From Spongospora subterranea f. sp. subterranea (Eukaryota > Endomyxa: Phytomyxea > Phytomyxea > Plasmodiophorida), in assembly GCA_049724395.1 (NCBI GenBank), contig JAUGWO010000331.1, forward strand, positions 1-31,766: 31,766 nucleotides of DNA, given 5' to 3'. Under the pieces are notes generated by a model. That model was not told the origin of the DNA and did not search any database. It saw only the letters and a program-made list of their open reading frames with translations. Of this stretch, positions 1 through 9,074 are shown one piece after another. Both the position numbers and the translations under genes were made by a program. Numbering within the stretch: position 1 is the stretch's first letter; each line of letters starts with the position of its first letter.

Positions 1-12
1 TCTGGGCCCAGC

Positions 13-375
13 ATGACTGGTTTTTTGACCAAAGAAATTTACCGGATGGGCCAAACGCCCACGTTCCGGAAGACAACCGTGACGATTACGGAGACAAACC
101 ATAACTTAGGCAACTCTGGCGCCTGGACAGTGGTGGCCAATAGAAGGGGCCGAAAGCACAAGAAGAAGGTCACGGCGAACGAGGAATCCCCGACTGACGC
201 CAGAGACGATTTGGCCGCCAAGAGCCCTGCAACGCTCGACCCGTCGCAACTCCGACCGGACAACGTGGCCACCTCCTCATTCGAACAGGCCCCCATAGAT
301 GACCAAATCATCCAGGAGACCGCCGAGGCGGCAGATATGTCCCTCATTGTGGACCTGTTTCACGTCCAACAGTAG
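13..375 (+). CDS. LINE ORF1-like remnant
   Basis: A 120-codon open frame upstream of the endonuclease. It has a basic lysine/arginine cluster (NRRGRKHKKK) followed by an acidic, serine/threonine-rich tail. This position and composition fit the end of a LINE ORF1 nucleic-acid-binding protein, but no zinc knuckle or RRM is visible, so the call rests mainly on location. The true start may lie to the left of the window. The stretch 376-580 between it and the endonuclease holds no clean frame. Confidence 0.4.
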   Translation: MTGFLTKEIYRMGQTPTFRKTTVTITETNHNLGNSGAWTVVANRRGRKHKKKVTANEESPTDARDDLAAKSPATLDPSQLRPDNVATSSFEQAPIDDQIIQETAEAADMSLIVDLFHVQQ

Positions 376-580
376 TACGGATGGGCCGACGACGATTCTG
401 ATACGCCGATGAGTCGTTGCACCGGAAGCGCATGGCTTCCTCGCCACAGAAAACGTCGACGATCGCGGTGACGAAGCGCCTGTGCACTTCGACCACCTGT
501 CAGCCAGGCCCAGACGCGACGGCCGCCCCCACTCAGGAGGAGCCGGTGGGTGCCCACGAGAGTCAGCATGAGCCGCCTTC

Positions 581-1060
581 GCAATTATGAAGGCCGGCTC
601 ATGAAACGTTGAAGGCTTATCGGCCACAAAGCAGACAAATCTGATTGTATATATGAAAAACTGACTCCAGAATAATTATTCTTACAGAAACGTGGTTACG
701 CCATCCAAACCAGGTGCCTCAACCAAAAGAAAGCCGCTGGGCGCGTAAAGACGTTATCCAACGAGAGATCCACCCGCAAGCCAAACGCGGCGGCGGAGGT
801 ATAAGCCTAATTTATGACACTAACTATTTCCCGAATATTCAGGACAGCGACTTCAAGTTCTGCCGGTTTGCCCGATGGCTTGTTTTCTCTTCGGAGCGGC
901 TAGTCATCGCCGGCGCCTATCTTAACCCAAGCCTGACCATCGATACTTTCAGGCTCTCCCTTTGCGCCTTGAAAGCATGCATTGCCAAGGCCGATCTAGG
1001 CCAACGCACGCTGATCATCGCCGGCGATTTTAATGCTCGCCTTAGGTCTCCATATACCAG
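581..1060 (+). pseudogene. LINE endonuclease domain (EEP/APE type), frameshifted
   Basis: Three reading frames together show the usual landmarks of the endonuclease/exonuclease/phosphatase fold. An N-terminal strand with NVEGL lies at about 605-660, where the expected preceding tryptophan codon reads TGA. ILTETWL, with its metal-binding glutamate, lies at about 678-698. AGAYLNPS follows, then IIAGDFNARL with its catalytic Asp/Asn near 1020-1043. Frame changes occur between 660 and 678 and near 1043, after which the frame continues into the RT ORF with GRFTF and a SIPDLALI strand. In intact LINEs this domain nicks the target DNA; here it should be inactive. Confidence 0.8.
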
Positions 1061-4000
1061 GCGATCGCATCGCCAACACCAGGTGCGACACGATGCTGGC
1101 TTTCATCGCCGACATGGGCTTGACACTAATGAATGCGGCCCTGAAGCACCACCCTGGTCGCTTCACCTTCCTGAGCGAGTCCGGCCAGAGTATTCCGGAC
1201 CTGGCCCTGATTAAGCAATGCAGGCACAGCTTTTTAGGGATCCACGCCCCGCCGGCCAACACGCCGCATCAGCTATTGCTGATCACGATGCCCAACGAAC
1301 AGATACCTCCCGCTCACGACCCGACCCGCTGGAACTGGTCGCGAAAGGCTTTTGCCCGAGAACCGGAGAGCGCTCGCTGTCGAGCAGCGCTCGAGCCGGC
1401 AATGGAAGAGCTGGCCGCGGCCTGGGGCGCGCTAGGACGTCTTCTGGACAGGCAGCTCACGCCACCAGCCACGGTTGAGCAGTCAGCGCAGGCGCAGGTC
1501 GACCAACTCTACTCCACGAGCTGTCTCCGCATCCGCGAGGCCCTGACCGACATTGCGTGCTGGCAACCGTCCAACGCGAACCGGGGACCTCAAAGGCACC
1601 ACCACCTCCAGTGGCAGGATTTTGGTTCCCTGCCAGACTCGTTCATCATTTCCAAGGTCAAGTCGGCCCTGGAAACGGCGCCAGACGCAGTCGCCAACAC
1701 GACACGCCCCAGCCTGCGGGAATTTGAAGAGTTCTACCAGCAGCTGTTCACTCCTGATGCCGGCACGCCCATTGCCCCATTCTCCTCGGCTCGCAAACTC
1801 ATCAGCGACCTCGACGCCTGCGAAATCGACGCCTTCTCGGTAGCGACACTGACCGCGACAATCCATCGCCTGCAGTGGCGAAAGGCCATTGGCCCCGACA
1901 ACCTGCCGGCGGATCTGTTCAAATGCGTGCCAGAACCAGCCGCCGCCCTGTTGCACCACATGTTTGAGACGCTCTACGCCCACCAGGTCACCCCGACCGT
2001 CTGGCAGCGGGCCTTCATGACCCCGATCCCCAAGAAAGGAGCAGACCTGCAGCTTGCCGTCAATTGGAGAGGCATCGCCCTGCAGTGCCACCTGAAAAAG
2101 GTATACGAGCTATGCGTCCGGCAAATCCTGCGAAGCCGGGGCCTGATCCAGCATCATATCCTGCAGACCGGCTTCCAACCGCGCACCGGGGCTGTCGACG
2201 CCGTCTTCGTGGCCGACGAACTCACTCATCGGTACGACCGGCTGGGAAAACCTCTGACTGCCGTCCTGCTTGACATCAGCAAGGCCTATGATCGCGCCGT
2301 GCGCGCGCTGATCTGGCAGAAACTGGCAACTCGCGGCGCTGATCGCCACATGATCGGCGTCCTGCAATCGCTTCTCGACTGCTGCTCCATCGTCGTGCGA
2401 CTCGATGGGCAGGAGTCGTCGCCCGTCAACGCTGCTGTCGGCGTCCCGCAAGGCGACGTCCTCAGCCCAGACATGTTCAACGTCTTGGTCGACGATCTGC
2501 CCGCCCGGCTCCAGGAAGCATGTGGCAACCGCGGCTGCCCATCCCTCAACGGCGTCGTCATTCCCTGCATCATGTACGCCGACGACCAGACACTATTCCA
2601 CTGGGACCAGCAGGTCATGCAGGCCATGCTGAACGCCGCCCAAGAGTATGCCGAAGGACATTTTTATTCATACAACGTCCGGAAGTCGGCGGTCTCGCTA
2701 CCGCTCCGCTCTAGCTGGTCCACCCTCTCACTGGCCGATCAGCCCCTCCCGGTATCCGGAACCACGTCGTTGCTCGGCGTGAAGATGGTCAACGGCATGA
2801 TCGCACATGGCTCGCAACTCGCCGACCGCACTCGCCAGGCTGACGGAGCCCTGTTTGGAATCCAGCAGCTGGAGACCTTTCAGACCCCGGCCATCTCACT
2901 GGCAACGAAGGCTAGGATTATTGCCGCTTTCGGCCGCTCCCGCGTCGAGTACGGCATGGCCATCACCGATCACCGACCAGCCGCGCTCGAGGCGGTCGAC
3001 CGCCTTATCTCCAAGTACCTGGGACGATGTCTCGGTTCCGACCGCGGCAACTACCTCATGATGCGACTGGCCGGCCTGGTGCCGGCGAGGACCCGCCAGA
3101 CCCAACTTCGACTCAGCTTCGAAGCACGGATGCGAGCCTGCCAGCTCGGCCCCGAAAGACATCTCCTCGCGCCAACCGTCTTTCGGGTCGCCGCCACGAC
3201 TCGGGACAGCCTGTTGGCGACATCCTGGAGACGATGCCCCATCAATCGACAGGCGCAAGCCATCGCCCGCCGTTTCGCTCACGAGTACGCCCACGCCGCC
3301 GCCAACCCGCTTAACGACCTGCCGGCGCGCCCGACTCCGGCCCAGAAGCAGCGATTCCAGACAGCCGCCGTTACCTCGGCCATCAGGACCGCCTCCTGGC
3401 ACGACCACCGAGCGAGCAAGTTGATGCGAATCCAACGCCAGGACTACAACCGTCCCCATCCGGTCGCCCAACTTTCCGGCCCGCATGTCGTCGAGCTCTG
3501 CCGATGGATGTGCAATCGCATTCCGGGCGCCCGATACCCCTGCCGCGGCTGCAACGGCCAGTTCCCCGTCTCCAGATATCACATCGCCCGTTGCAGCCGC
3601 GTCTCCGACCTCATCGGCCCCGAATTCGACCTCGACATGGCCCAGCGCCAGTCGACGACCACCGACAACGCGCTCGACAGCCAGATCGTCGAGATGGTCC
3701 CAGCCATCATCTCCAAGGACGCGCTCGACACCGCGTACAGCCGCTGCCCGATCCCCATTCACGACGGCAGCCTGCCCGGCCCCAGATCCTGGCGATCTCG
3801 AGCCCGCCAGGTCCAGCCCCCAGCCCTCGACATCGCACTCCAGCGGAAGGTCGACGCCATGGCCCTGGCCATCTGCAAGATGAGAGCGATGTGCTGCTCG
3901 CAGGACCGCCAACATGGACCGCCCGACCCGCCCGTTCCCCTCGCCGGCCCGCCCGATCCTCACGCCTCCACCACCACGGCCCCGGCCAACACGTTCCGCA

Positions 4001-4569
4001 GCATAACCGACCTGCCGGCGCTCACCGCCTTGCATGTCAACATCCGCCTGGCCTGCCGCGACGTAGACCGACTCGCCGTCACCATCTCCGCTGACCAGAT
4101 CTCGCTCCTCCTCCGGAAGCGACCCCGACGCCCGCCCGAATCGACGACCCCCAATCCACCGGCGAAGAAGGCCCGACCGGCACCACCACCGCCACGACCC
4201 GCGGCCGCGCCACCACAGCCACCAGTCGCGCCACCTCCCGCCGCCCGCCGCCGCCCACCCAGCACAACCGCGCCACAGCCAACCAGACGAAGGAAAGCCC
4301 AACCGCTCTTCTCCTCCAGAACGCGCGCCGGCGCCATCCCGGCCTGGTGCCGTCCACAGCCGCCGCAGCCCCCTACCGACGCCCTACCACCTGACCCTAC
4401 CACAGGCAATGCGCCGCAACCCAGTGTACCTACCACGGTCGATCGACTCCGTGGCGCCGTTAACGATGCCGGTCGCGGCGCGCGCCCTGACGATGACGAA
4501 CACGCCGATGAACGCAGCGCCCCGGGAACACATCCCCTGGCGCCGCACAAGGTACCACCAGACAGGTGA
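1033..4569 (+). CDS. LINE ORF2: reverse transcriptase with C-terminal zinc finger
   Basis: An open frame of 1178 codons; the first Met lies inside the endonuclease tail, so it is not the true start of the protein. The endonuclease end occupies residues 1-75. RT motifs follow in order: AIGPDNLPADLF near 284, TPIPKKG near 330, LDISKAYD with a catalytic Asp near 414, GVPQGDVLSP near 470, and MYADDQ with the catalytic YADD at residues 515-518 (2575-2586). A CCHC finger (Cys837, Cys840, His850, Cys854) follows at 3541-3594. The last 150 or so residues are proline/arginine-rich and low in complexity. It would copy the element's RNA at a nicked target. All RT catalytic residues look present. Confidence 0.9.
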   Translation: MLALGLHIPGDRIANTRCDTMLAFIADMGLTLMNAALKHHPGRFTFLSESGQSIPDLALIKQCRHSFLGIHAPPANTPHQLLLITMPNEQIPPAHDPTRWNWSRKAFAREPESARCRAALEPAMEELAAAWGALGRLLDRQLTPPATVEQSAQAQVDQLYSTSCLRIREALTDIACWQPSNANRGPQRHHHLQWQDFGSLPDSFIISKVKSALETAPDAVANTTRPSLREFEEFYQQLFTPDAGTPIAPFSSARKLISDLDACEIDAFSVATLTATIHRLQWRKAIGPDNLPADLFKCVPEPAAALLHHMFETLYAHQVTPTVWQRAFMTPIPKKGADLQLAVNWRGIALQCHLKKVYELCVRQILRSRGLIQHHILQTGFQPRTGAVDAVFVADELTHRYDRLGKPLTAVLLDISKAYDRAVRALIWQKLATRGADRHMIGVLQSLLDCCSIVVRLDGQESSPVNAAVGVPQGDVLSPDMFNVLVDDLPARLQEACGNRGCPSLNGVVIPCIMYADDQTLFHWDQQVMQAMLNAAQEYAEGHFYSYNVRKSAVSLPLRSSWSTLSLADQPLPVSGTTSLLGVKMVNGMIAHGSQLADRTRQADGALFGIQQLETFQTPAISLATKARIIAAFGRSRVEYGMAITDHRPAALEAVDRLISKYLGRCLGSDRGNYLMMRLAGLVPARTRQTQLRLSFEARMRACQLGPERHLLAPTVFRVAATTRDSLLATSWRRCPINRQAQAIARRFAHEYAHAAANPLNDLPARPTPAQKQRFQTAAVTSAIRTASWHDHRASKLMRIQRQDYNRPHPVAQLSGPHVVELCRWMCNRIPGARYPCRGCNGQFPVSRYHIARCSRVSDLIGPEFDLDMAQRQSTTTDNALDSQIVEMVPAIISKDALDTAYSRCPIPIHDGSLPGPRSWRSRARQVQPPALDIALQRKVDAMALAICKMRAMCCSQDRQHGPPDPPVPLAGPPDPHASTTTAPANTFRSITDLPALTALHVNIRLACRDVDRLAVTISADQISLLLRKRPRRPPESTTPNPPAKKARPAPPPPRPAAAPPQPPVAPPPAARRRPPSTTAPQPTRRRKAQPLFSSRTRAGAIPAWCRPQPPQPPTDALPPDPTTGNAPQPSVPTTVDRLRGAVNDAGRGARPDDDEHADERSAPGTHPLAPHKVPPDR

Positions 4570-4591
4570 TCGTCGTGGCTACACGACGATC
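4568..4591 (+). other. Perfect 10 bp hairpin overlapping the LINE stop codon
   Basis: GATCGTCGTG is followed by the four-base loop GCTA and then the exact complement CACGACGATC. The TGA stop of ORF2 is at 4567-4569, so the stem begins inside it. Many LINE reverse transcriptases recognise a 3' UTR stem-loop of their own RNA, and this is the obvious candidate. A second palindrome, GCAGACGTCTGC, lies just downstream, near 4606-4617. Confidence 0.7.
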
Positions 4592-4730
4592 CCGGTTTCG
4601 TGACTGGCAGACGTCTGCGGACGTCGCTAACGTGGCAGAACATCCAAATCCGTGAATAGGCCGCTAATGGCTCAGTTTATGCAATTTGAACGCTGGAATT
4701 AGCGTTGATAATCATAATACAGAACATAAG

Positions 4731-4755
4731 CTCCTAAAACCCTAAAACCCTAAAA
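4731..4755 (+). repeat. Telomere-like CCCTAAAA repeat at the LINE 3' end
   Basis: Two perfect copies of CCCTAAAA at 4740-4755 are preceded by one imperfect copy (CTCCTAAAA). The unit is the C-strand form of a TTTTAGGG-type telomere repeat. It replaces the poly(A) tail expected of many LINEs. It may be a short interstitial telomere tract into which the LINE inserted, or the element's own repeat tail. The array is too short to decide. Confidence 0.7.
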
Positions 4756-4756
4756 T

Positions 4757-4937
4757 TTGGACAGAAGCTCTTTCAGAGATGGAGAGGGCCATATCAGATT
4801 GTTGAGAATAACAATGATTTCGATTATGCGATATGTGTTTACTGTCATGAACTTAGTTGATAAGTCAATGCGGAAAGTTCATGGAGATAGAATCCGATTT
4901 TATGACAAAAATTCAAAGATGAATGTTACTGAGGAGA
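4757..4937. other. Short stretch with no recognised gene
   Basis: AT-rich sequence directly after the telomere-like repeat. An 80-codon plus-strand frame covers it (4757-4999), but it overlaps the zinc-finger ORF on the other strand and resembles nothing I recognise. Confidence 0.5.
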
Positions 4938-5483
4938 TTAAGAATCAGTTTGCATTGACTGCTTCTCCTTGCAACAATAGAAACATAAGGAACACTTGAA
5001 ACCATGATGCATTTTTATTCCCGCCACGGGATCGAAAGTCTTGGCAGTTGGGACCATATATGGTTGAACCAAAGGATGTCTAAAGTCAGCTTCATGATTG
5101 ATGATTGAACCCAAAACTTGGTGGTCTGCAAGTTTCTGGTCATGCTTTTGCAGCGAGTGTCTTGCAATACATCTTTTCGTAGGATTTAACGCATACTGAC
5201 AGGAAGTGCAAACAATGAGACCGAGATCAGGATGAATAAAGTAGCCATATTGCTGAAGATATTGGTCGAAATCGTCGTCATTGCGTCCTTGGGCAGTCGC
5301 GCGCGAAGATGAGACGTTTTGACATGAAGACATGTGCTTTTTCAACCTGGCTGGATCGTAGTTGGCATAAGCGCAATCAGGAACGGGACATTCAAAAAGA
5401 CCGTTTGTTGCATTACGAACGACTGGATGACATCCATTGGACAGTCGAATGGTGACTGTATTTTTGATGATGTTTCCGAACAT
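4938..5483 (-). CDS. Zinc-finger ORF of fungal recombination-/orsD-like type
   Basis: A 181-codon frame. Near residue 31 is a C2H2-like finger (FECPVPDC, then LKKHMSSC). Around residues 85-115 is a second cysteine/histidine block (GLIVCTSCQYAL, later IARHSLQKH). A VAGIKMHHGFKCSLC segment follows near 155-170. The order of finger, 'HPDL..IVC..C' block and 'V.G.K...GFKC' block is one I associate with fungal proteins that share the N-terminal finger module of orsellinate-cluster and telomere-linked helicase proteins; that link is from memory and not tested. The C-terminal end looks cut short, and no helicase follows. It may be a fragment of a larger gene or element. Confidence 0.5.
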   Translation of the reverse strand: MFGNIIKNTVTIRLSNGCHPVVRNATNGLFECPVPDCAYANYDPARLKKHMSSCQNVSSSRATAQGRNDDDFDQYLQQYGYFIHPDLGLIVCTSCQYALNPTKRCIARHSLQKHDQKLADHQVLGSIINHEADFRHPLVQPYMVPTAKTFDPVAGIKMHHGFKCSLCFYCCKEKQSMQTDS

Positions 5484-5612
5484 GAATTGTTTTGGCCGAT
5501 AGTGAGGGAAATGCTAAGTTGCATTGGGGGCACTTGAATGCCATAATCGGTCTTGAATCGAGCGACGGTTATTTTGCAGCGGAGACAGTACAGGAGAAAA
5601 CAAGCCGGTTAT

Positions 5613-6575
5613 GGCTTTGCCGAGTACCGTAAACTGACTAAATAACAGGGGGCGGACTTTTTGGTACGCTGTATCTCCAATCTATAGAATGGATCGAATT
5701 TCTGATGTTTATTTTGACCTATCAAAAACGGAATTTGGGTATTTGCCGATTAAAGGATACCTCTGAGCAGCATTTTTCGAGATCTTTGCAACGCACTGCT
5801 GATAGTGTCCGTTTTCGATCATGACCATTCATTCCTGGAAGGCTTGGAATGAAAGGTATTTGGAGGGGTACGCTATAGCCTTGCGTACCCCCTAAAATAT
5901 GTGATGGGCGTCCATTCCACGGATTATTTATACAGTTTCCTGGCAGCAAGCGTCGGGAACAGTTGATTGCATTGACTGCAACGAATCGCCATGCTCCGGG
6001 CATTTACGAGAGACAGGCAAAGGCAAAACCAAAAGCGAACTGGCACGGTACGGCCCACGGACTATATGGTAGAACTTGTGGCGAATGAGATTTTCAATGA
6101 GTACGTAGTTTAAGCTGAAATAGTGCAAAACTGGTTGGGGACTTGAAGCGTTGAAGTATACCATTAAGCAAGATTTTTCAAGAGCTTTCCAACGAACTGC
6201 TCAAACTAGGGGATTGTGGTCCGGGACGTCGTATGGAATGAAGGTACTTTCTGGTGAGTACCCCTATAGTTGGGGTTCTATGTGATGGACGTCCATTCCA
6301 CGGATTATATATACAGGCTTTGCCGGGTACCGTAAACTGAACTAAATAACAGGGGGCGGACTTTTTTGTACGCTGTATTTGCAATCTATAGAATGGATCG
6401 AATTTCTGATGTTTATTTAGACCTTGCAAAAACGGAATTTGGGTATTTGCCGATTTAAGAATACCGCTGAGCAGCATTTTTCGAGATCTTTCCAACGCAC
6501 TGCTGAAAGTGTCCGTTTTCGATCATGACCATTCATTCCTGGAAGGCTTGGAATGAATGGTATTTTGGAGGGGTA
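5613..6575. repeat. Three diverged units of a roughly 350 bp direct repeat
   Basis: 5613-5871 and 6316-6575 are about 260 bp long and nearly identical, sharing landmarks such as the run CAGGGGGCGGAC and AGCAGCATTTTTCGAGATCT. Each is followed or preceded by a second block with GTGATGG(G/A)CGTCCATTCCACGGATTAT (5903-5936 and 6280-6311). The middle unit, about 5937-6315, matches only loosely in its first half. The first junction has the inverted pair GGGGTACG / CGTACCCC. Open frames here on the minus strand are repeat-derived. The third unit is cut by the transposon beginning at 6576. Confidence 0.8.
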
Positions 6576-9072
6576 CAGTACCGGACATCTTAACACCACA
6601 GTCATTTCAAATTGGAAATCAGAAAGTGCGTACGCATATAAAATATGCGCAACGGATAAGTGCAACTGCACCTGTTTTCCCCAAATCAAAGATCGTTTAT
6701 TATGCGAACTGGCAAGCTTCTATGACGCTTATAAACTTTGACAGCATACTCTACTTGGCGCATGGTCAGTCTGTTGCCATCGGGACCATTAACGCGATAG
6801 GCGTCCATGTATCTGAAGCATTTGCGTGCAAACCGACGAATCTTGGACACGGTCACTGCCTGAAGTGCCAGGAAAACAACGCATTTCAAGTCCTTGAAGG
6901 AATAAGTACAGTTTCTTCGTGTGTAGCTCTTACACGCGGCCCAACACATTTCTATGAAGTTGAATTCATAATGGAACTTAGGATAGAAATCAACAATAAA
7001 TCCATCGTGACACTCAACGACCTCATTCAACCATTGCTTCTGTTGTTGAAAATCAGGTTGAGACTGCAGAATTTCACGAGATCCTTTTAAAGACATAATG
7101 TTATCCCATAAGCTACGTTCTTTCAAAATTGAGCGGACCCCTTTTTGGATACCTGCTTCGGTCTGCATCTTTTGAATTATTTTGGCACCAGAGCCATCAA
7201 CAAACCAACCATCTCGCTGGGGTCTTGTATTGACTCCACCATCATTAAGATTGAGCACGCGCGCATTCAAGGCATTCGGAGGTAGAGACCGATGGTTTTG
7301 GGAATTATCGAACAGGAATAACGCGTGCGATTCGGGGTGCAGAATTTTGAAAATCGGAATGACTTTCTTTTGAAGCTGGTTAACCAAATCAGCATTGGTC
7401 CAATAACCGTCGGCGTTCTTCCCAGGCTCGATTATGGTTACGGTTGCTGACGGTATTAGAGGATGCAATGCTTGCACTTGCGGTGATAATCTCATTGCAC
7501 CATGGCATTGACATAAGAATTCCGATACCATCAAACTCTTCCCTTCCCGTATGGGTAAATGATTTTCATCCATCCAGATGTGTTTTTTTCCATCATGAGA
7601 ACTGAAACAAGATTCATCGTGAGTCACAAGAATCAGTTGCTTAACTCCGTCTGGAATGTCAGGGAATATTTCACCTTCCATATCGTCCCCATCGAACTTA
7701 ATCATTCGTTCATCGTATTGCCTCATGCGCCGTAGAAAATCTTGTCGATATGACACAACGTCTGCCCTTTCGTGGCCATCTTGATACAACCCTTCTGGTA
7801 ACCCCCATATTTTAGTCCAAGAACATGCATCCATCTCGACGCAGTTCGTTCAGAGATAATGATCGGGCGCGGCAACCCCAGTTGTAAATGAAGTGACTCC
7901 TGAAACCATTTTGAGAATGAAAGCGCTGAGATCAAATCGTGCCTTTGAAATCAAAGCCAACCTCGACAGTTAATGACAACGTCTTCTTCGTGAATAAACG
8001 ATTTCACCTTGAAGTGCAAACCTTGGCTATGGTCGGCCAATCTCTGATTCTTTCTAAAAAATTCCGCCAATGTTCTGATAGTTCTACCGTGCCAGGTAGC
8101 ACTTAAACTTGGAAATACATTTGCTGCCGATTCGGACGATGCTTTTGTTCTCGAGAGTCCTTGAACAAGTCCTATAAAGTATTTCTCGATGCTTTGATAC
8201 CTAAGGAGATCATATTTGGTCACGTGGGCGAGCCGCTTTTCGTCTTTGATGTTCTTCGTCACTGATGTGAGGCGGGATAACAGTTGTAATGCGGTTGGTA
8301 TGTCTATGAAAGTCTCGTCCACTGCTTCCGGGGATTCCGCTTCAAAAACTTCGGCGACAATTTCAGCTGTTGCACTTCTCGGTTTGAACCAATTGGTATT
8401 TAGGGACGTTTGCGACTGAGTTGATACGAGCTTGACGCTCTTTTTGTCGCCGCCACCGAGTGGTATCGCATTCACCGGAATAGCACGAGCGAAGATGGGA
8501 TCCAGCACCATCTATCCAAACTAACGTTGATGTGTTAGCATCAACGGCTACGTCATCGTCATCATCGCAAATGACGTAGCTTTCGTTGTCAGACGACTGA
8601 CTACCTTCAAGACATACTTCCTCATCGTCAATAGTCGCAGGGATGCGTTTTAGATTCTGGAAATTTCTAGATTTGGCTAGCTGCTTCCATCGAGAGTTCT
8701 TGGGAGCCATTGTCAGCGGTTTGATAATTTTCAAGTTTTGAGTCCGGACTGCGCAGTAAAATTTGCGATCCTCGGGGTCACAATTTGCGCCACGGTGTGT
8801 AAGAATATGCGGCAATATGTGCGTACGCACTTTGTGAGCATTTTGATTTTCCACCATATAAATTTCAAAAATGTCCTCTTACATACAAACTTTGGACTCT
8901 ATCGGCGCAGCCGCTATTTAAGTTAAAAACACAATCGAGGTGTCATATTGTTCAGAAGGCAAAAAGCTATCGATTAACACCTTCTAAACAGATTTATTGA
9001 GCTAGCTGAAGGCTGCAATAGAAATGTCCGTGACTCCCATACAAAAGTGTGGTGTTAAGATGTCCGGTATTG
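6576..9072 (-). mobile_element. IS630/Tc1-like DNA transposon with intact ends
   Basis: The 25 bp terminal inverted repeats at 6576-6600 and 9048-9072 begin CAGTACCGGACATCTTAAC and differ at only one position (CAGTA versus CAATA). Both are flanked by TA (6574-6575 and 9073-9074), the target duplication expected of the Tc1/mariner/IS630 superfamily. The element is 2497 bp and carries one transposase on the minus strand. It sits inside the third unit of the direct-repeat array. Fresh ends with a broken coding region suggest a copy that moved fairly recently and has since decayed, or one that can still be mobilised in trans. Confidence 0.92.
6686..8710 (-). pseudogene. IS630-like DDE transposase, frameshifted
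   Basis: The likely start is the Met at 8710 (MAPKNSRWKQLAKS). An acidic linker (CDDDDDVAVDA) follows, then a helical region to about 7951. Next comes a helix-turn-helix-like block (PIIISERTASRWMHVLG, about 7830-7870) and the catalytic domain, which is open over 382 codons at 6686-7834. Catalytic residues are visible: Asp in THDES (7616-7618), Asp in LFDNSQNH (7307-7309) and Glu in NFIEMCW (6950-6952). The frame changes near 8520 and near 7790, and a stop sits near 7950; some of these could be introns. The HDES, DNSxNH and EMCW motifs fit a transposase family widespread in fungi. Confidence 0.85.
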
Positions 9073-9074
9073 TA

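Larger units (their letters stand above)
1..4755 (+). mobile_element. LINE (non-LTR retrotransposon), 5' end not seen
   Basis: The parts lie in normal LINE order: an ORF1-like piece, an apurinic-type endonuclease, a reverse transcriptase, a C-terminal CCHC finger, then a short 3' UTR ending in a telomere-like repeat. There are no flanking LTRs and no poly(A). The element is visibly GC-rich with C/G third positions, unlike the AT-rich sequence from 4600 on, and the change is abrupt. The long RT frame is open while the endonuclease is broken, so this is a fairly young but probably non-autonomous copy. I did not see an RNase H domain. The clade is not assigned. The 5' end is either outside the window or not recognisable. 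Confidence 0.88.

Noticed and set aside
2896-4302. A 468-codon open frame on the minus strand inside the LINE
   Set aside because: It is antisense to the RT ORF, glycine/arginine-rich with no domain, and is explained by the high GC content opening shadow frames.
3960-4643. A 227-codon minus-strand frame at the LINE 3' end
   Set aside because: Composition mirrors the proline-rich tail on the plus strand; it is a shadow.
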